Below are positions 6,605 to 6,647 of a stretch of DNA of 6,647 nt, in pieces; position 1 is the first letter of the stretch, and the number at the start of each line of letters is the position of its first letter. The position numbers were made by a program, and so were the translations under genes. The DNA is from Desulfobacteraceae bacterium. GTDB lineage: Bacteria; Desulfobacterota; Desulfobacteria; Desulfobacterales; SURF-7. The notes beneath the pieces are model-generated. The model made no database searches, had not been told where the DNA came from, and saw only the letters and a list, made by a program, of their open reading frames with translations. Location of the stretch: contig JAUXCK010000155.1 of assembly GCA_030618925.1 (NCBI GenBank), forward strand, positions 1 to 6,647, given 5' to 3'.

Positions 6605-6647
6605 GTCGTGATAAAAACTAAACTATCAGAAAAGTTCTACCGACGAA
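6605..6647. other. Non-homologous junction upstream of the truncated AtuA gene
   Basis: These last 43 bases should encode more of the AtuA N-terminal domain, but on the minus strand every frame is closed: TGA-TAG in frame, and a TAG in each of the other two. The composition also turns AT-rich. It could be the edge of an insertion sequence, a deletion junction or decayed coding sequence. On the plus strand a frame is open from 6605 to the edge (VVIKTKLSEKFYRR), too short to judge. No matching terminal repeat occurs elsewhere in the window, so the element type cannot be named. Confidence 0.35.

Overview
The window has the look of a Gram-negative, probably environmental proteobacterium. Two candidate lipoproteins with signal peptides, an AqpZ very like the proteobacterial one, a PKD/jelly-roll surface protein and an AtuA-family (DUF1446) protein would fit a deltaproteobacterial (Desulfobacterota-type) genome. 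That placement is an inference from gene content and moderate GC, not something the sequence proves. No rRNA, tRNA, CRISPR array or complete mobile element is visible.

Layout, left to right. (1) Positions 1-729, plus strand: the 3' part of an amidohydrolase-2-type TIM-barrel metal hydrolase, cut by the window edge. (2) 816-1505, plus: a complete aquaporin Z with both NPA boxes and the water-selective filter. (3) 1506-1781: an AT-rich spacer with a doubtful 85-codon reading frame and a weak inverted repeat. (4) 1782-2687, plus: a lipoprotein with one PKD domain and a C-terminal MAM/immune-inhibitor-A-like jelly-roll. (5) 2688-2868: a spacer whose minus strand reads like a decayed formyltransferase fragment. 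(6) 2869-3825, plus: a tRNA-dihydrouridine synthase with its catalytic motifs. (7) 3845-5077, plus, 19 bases after (6): a lipoprotein with one sialidase-type Asp-box, probably a secreted beta-propeller. (8) 5078-5128: a short convergent spacer with an A/T hairpin. (9) 5129-6604, minus: an AtuA-family protein lacking its N-terminal part. The loss is not caused by the window edge, because two tandem in-frame stops sit just upstream and all three minus-strand frames close in the last 43 bases.

The genes do not form one pathway. They look like unrelated housekeeping, transport, surface and catabolic genes, with base composition changing from gene to gene (aqpZ and the Asp-box lipoprotein richer in GC, the 1506-1781 spacer AT-rich). 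Only dus and the Asp-box lipoprotein are close enough to share a transcript. Signs of gene decay at two places (2690-2838 and 6605-6647) suggest an accessory or rearranged stretch. I see no convincing new multi-gene system. The points most worth a second look are the truncated AtuA gene and its unexplained junction, the formyltransferase-like remnant, and the two lipoproteins of unknown ligand.
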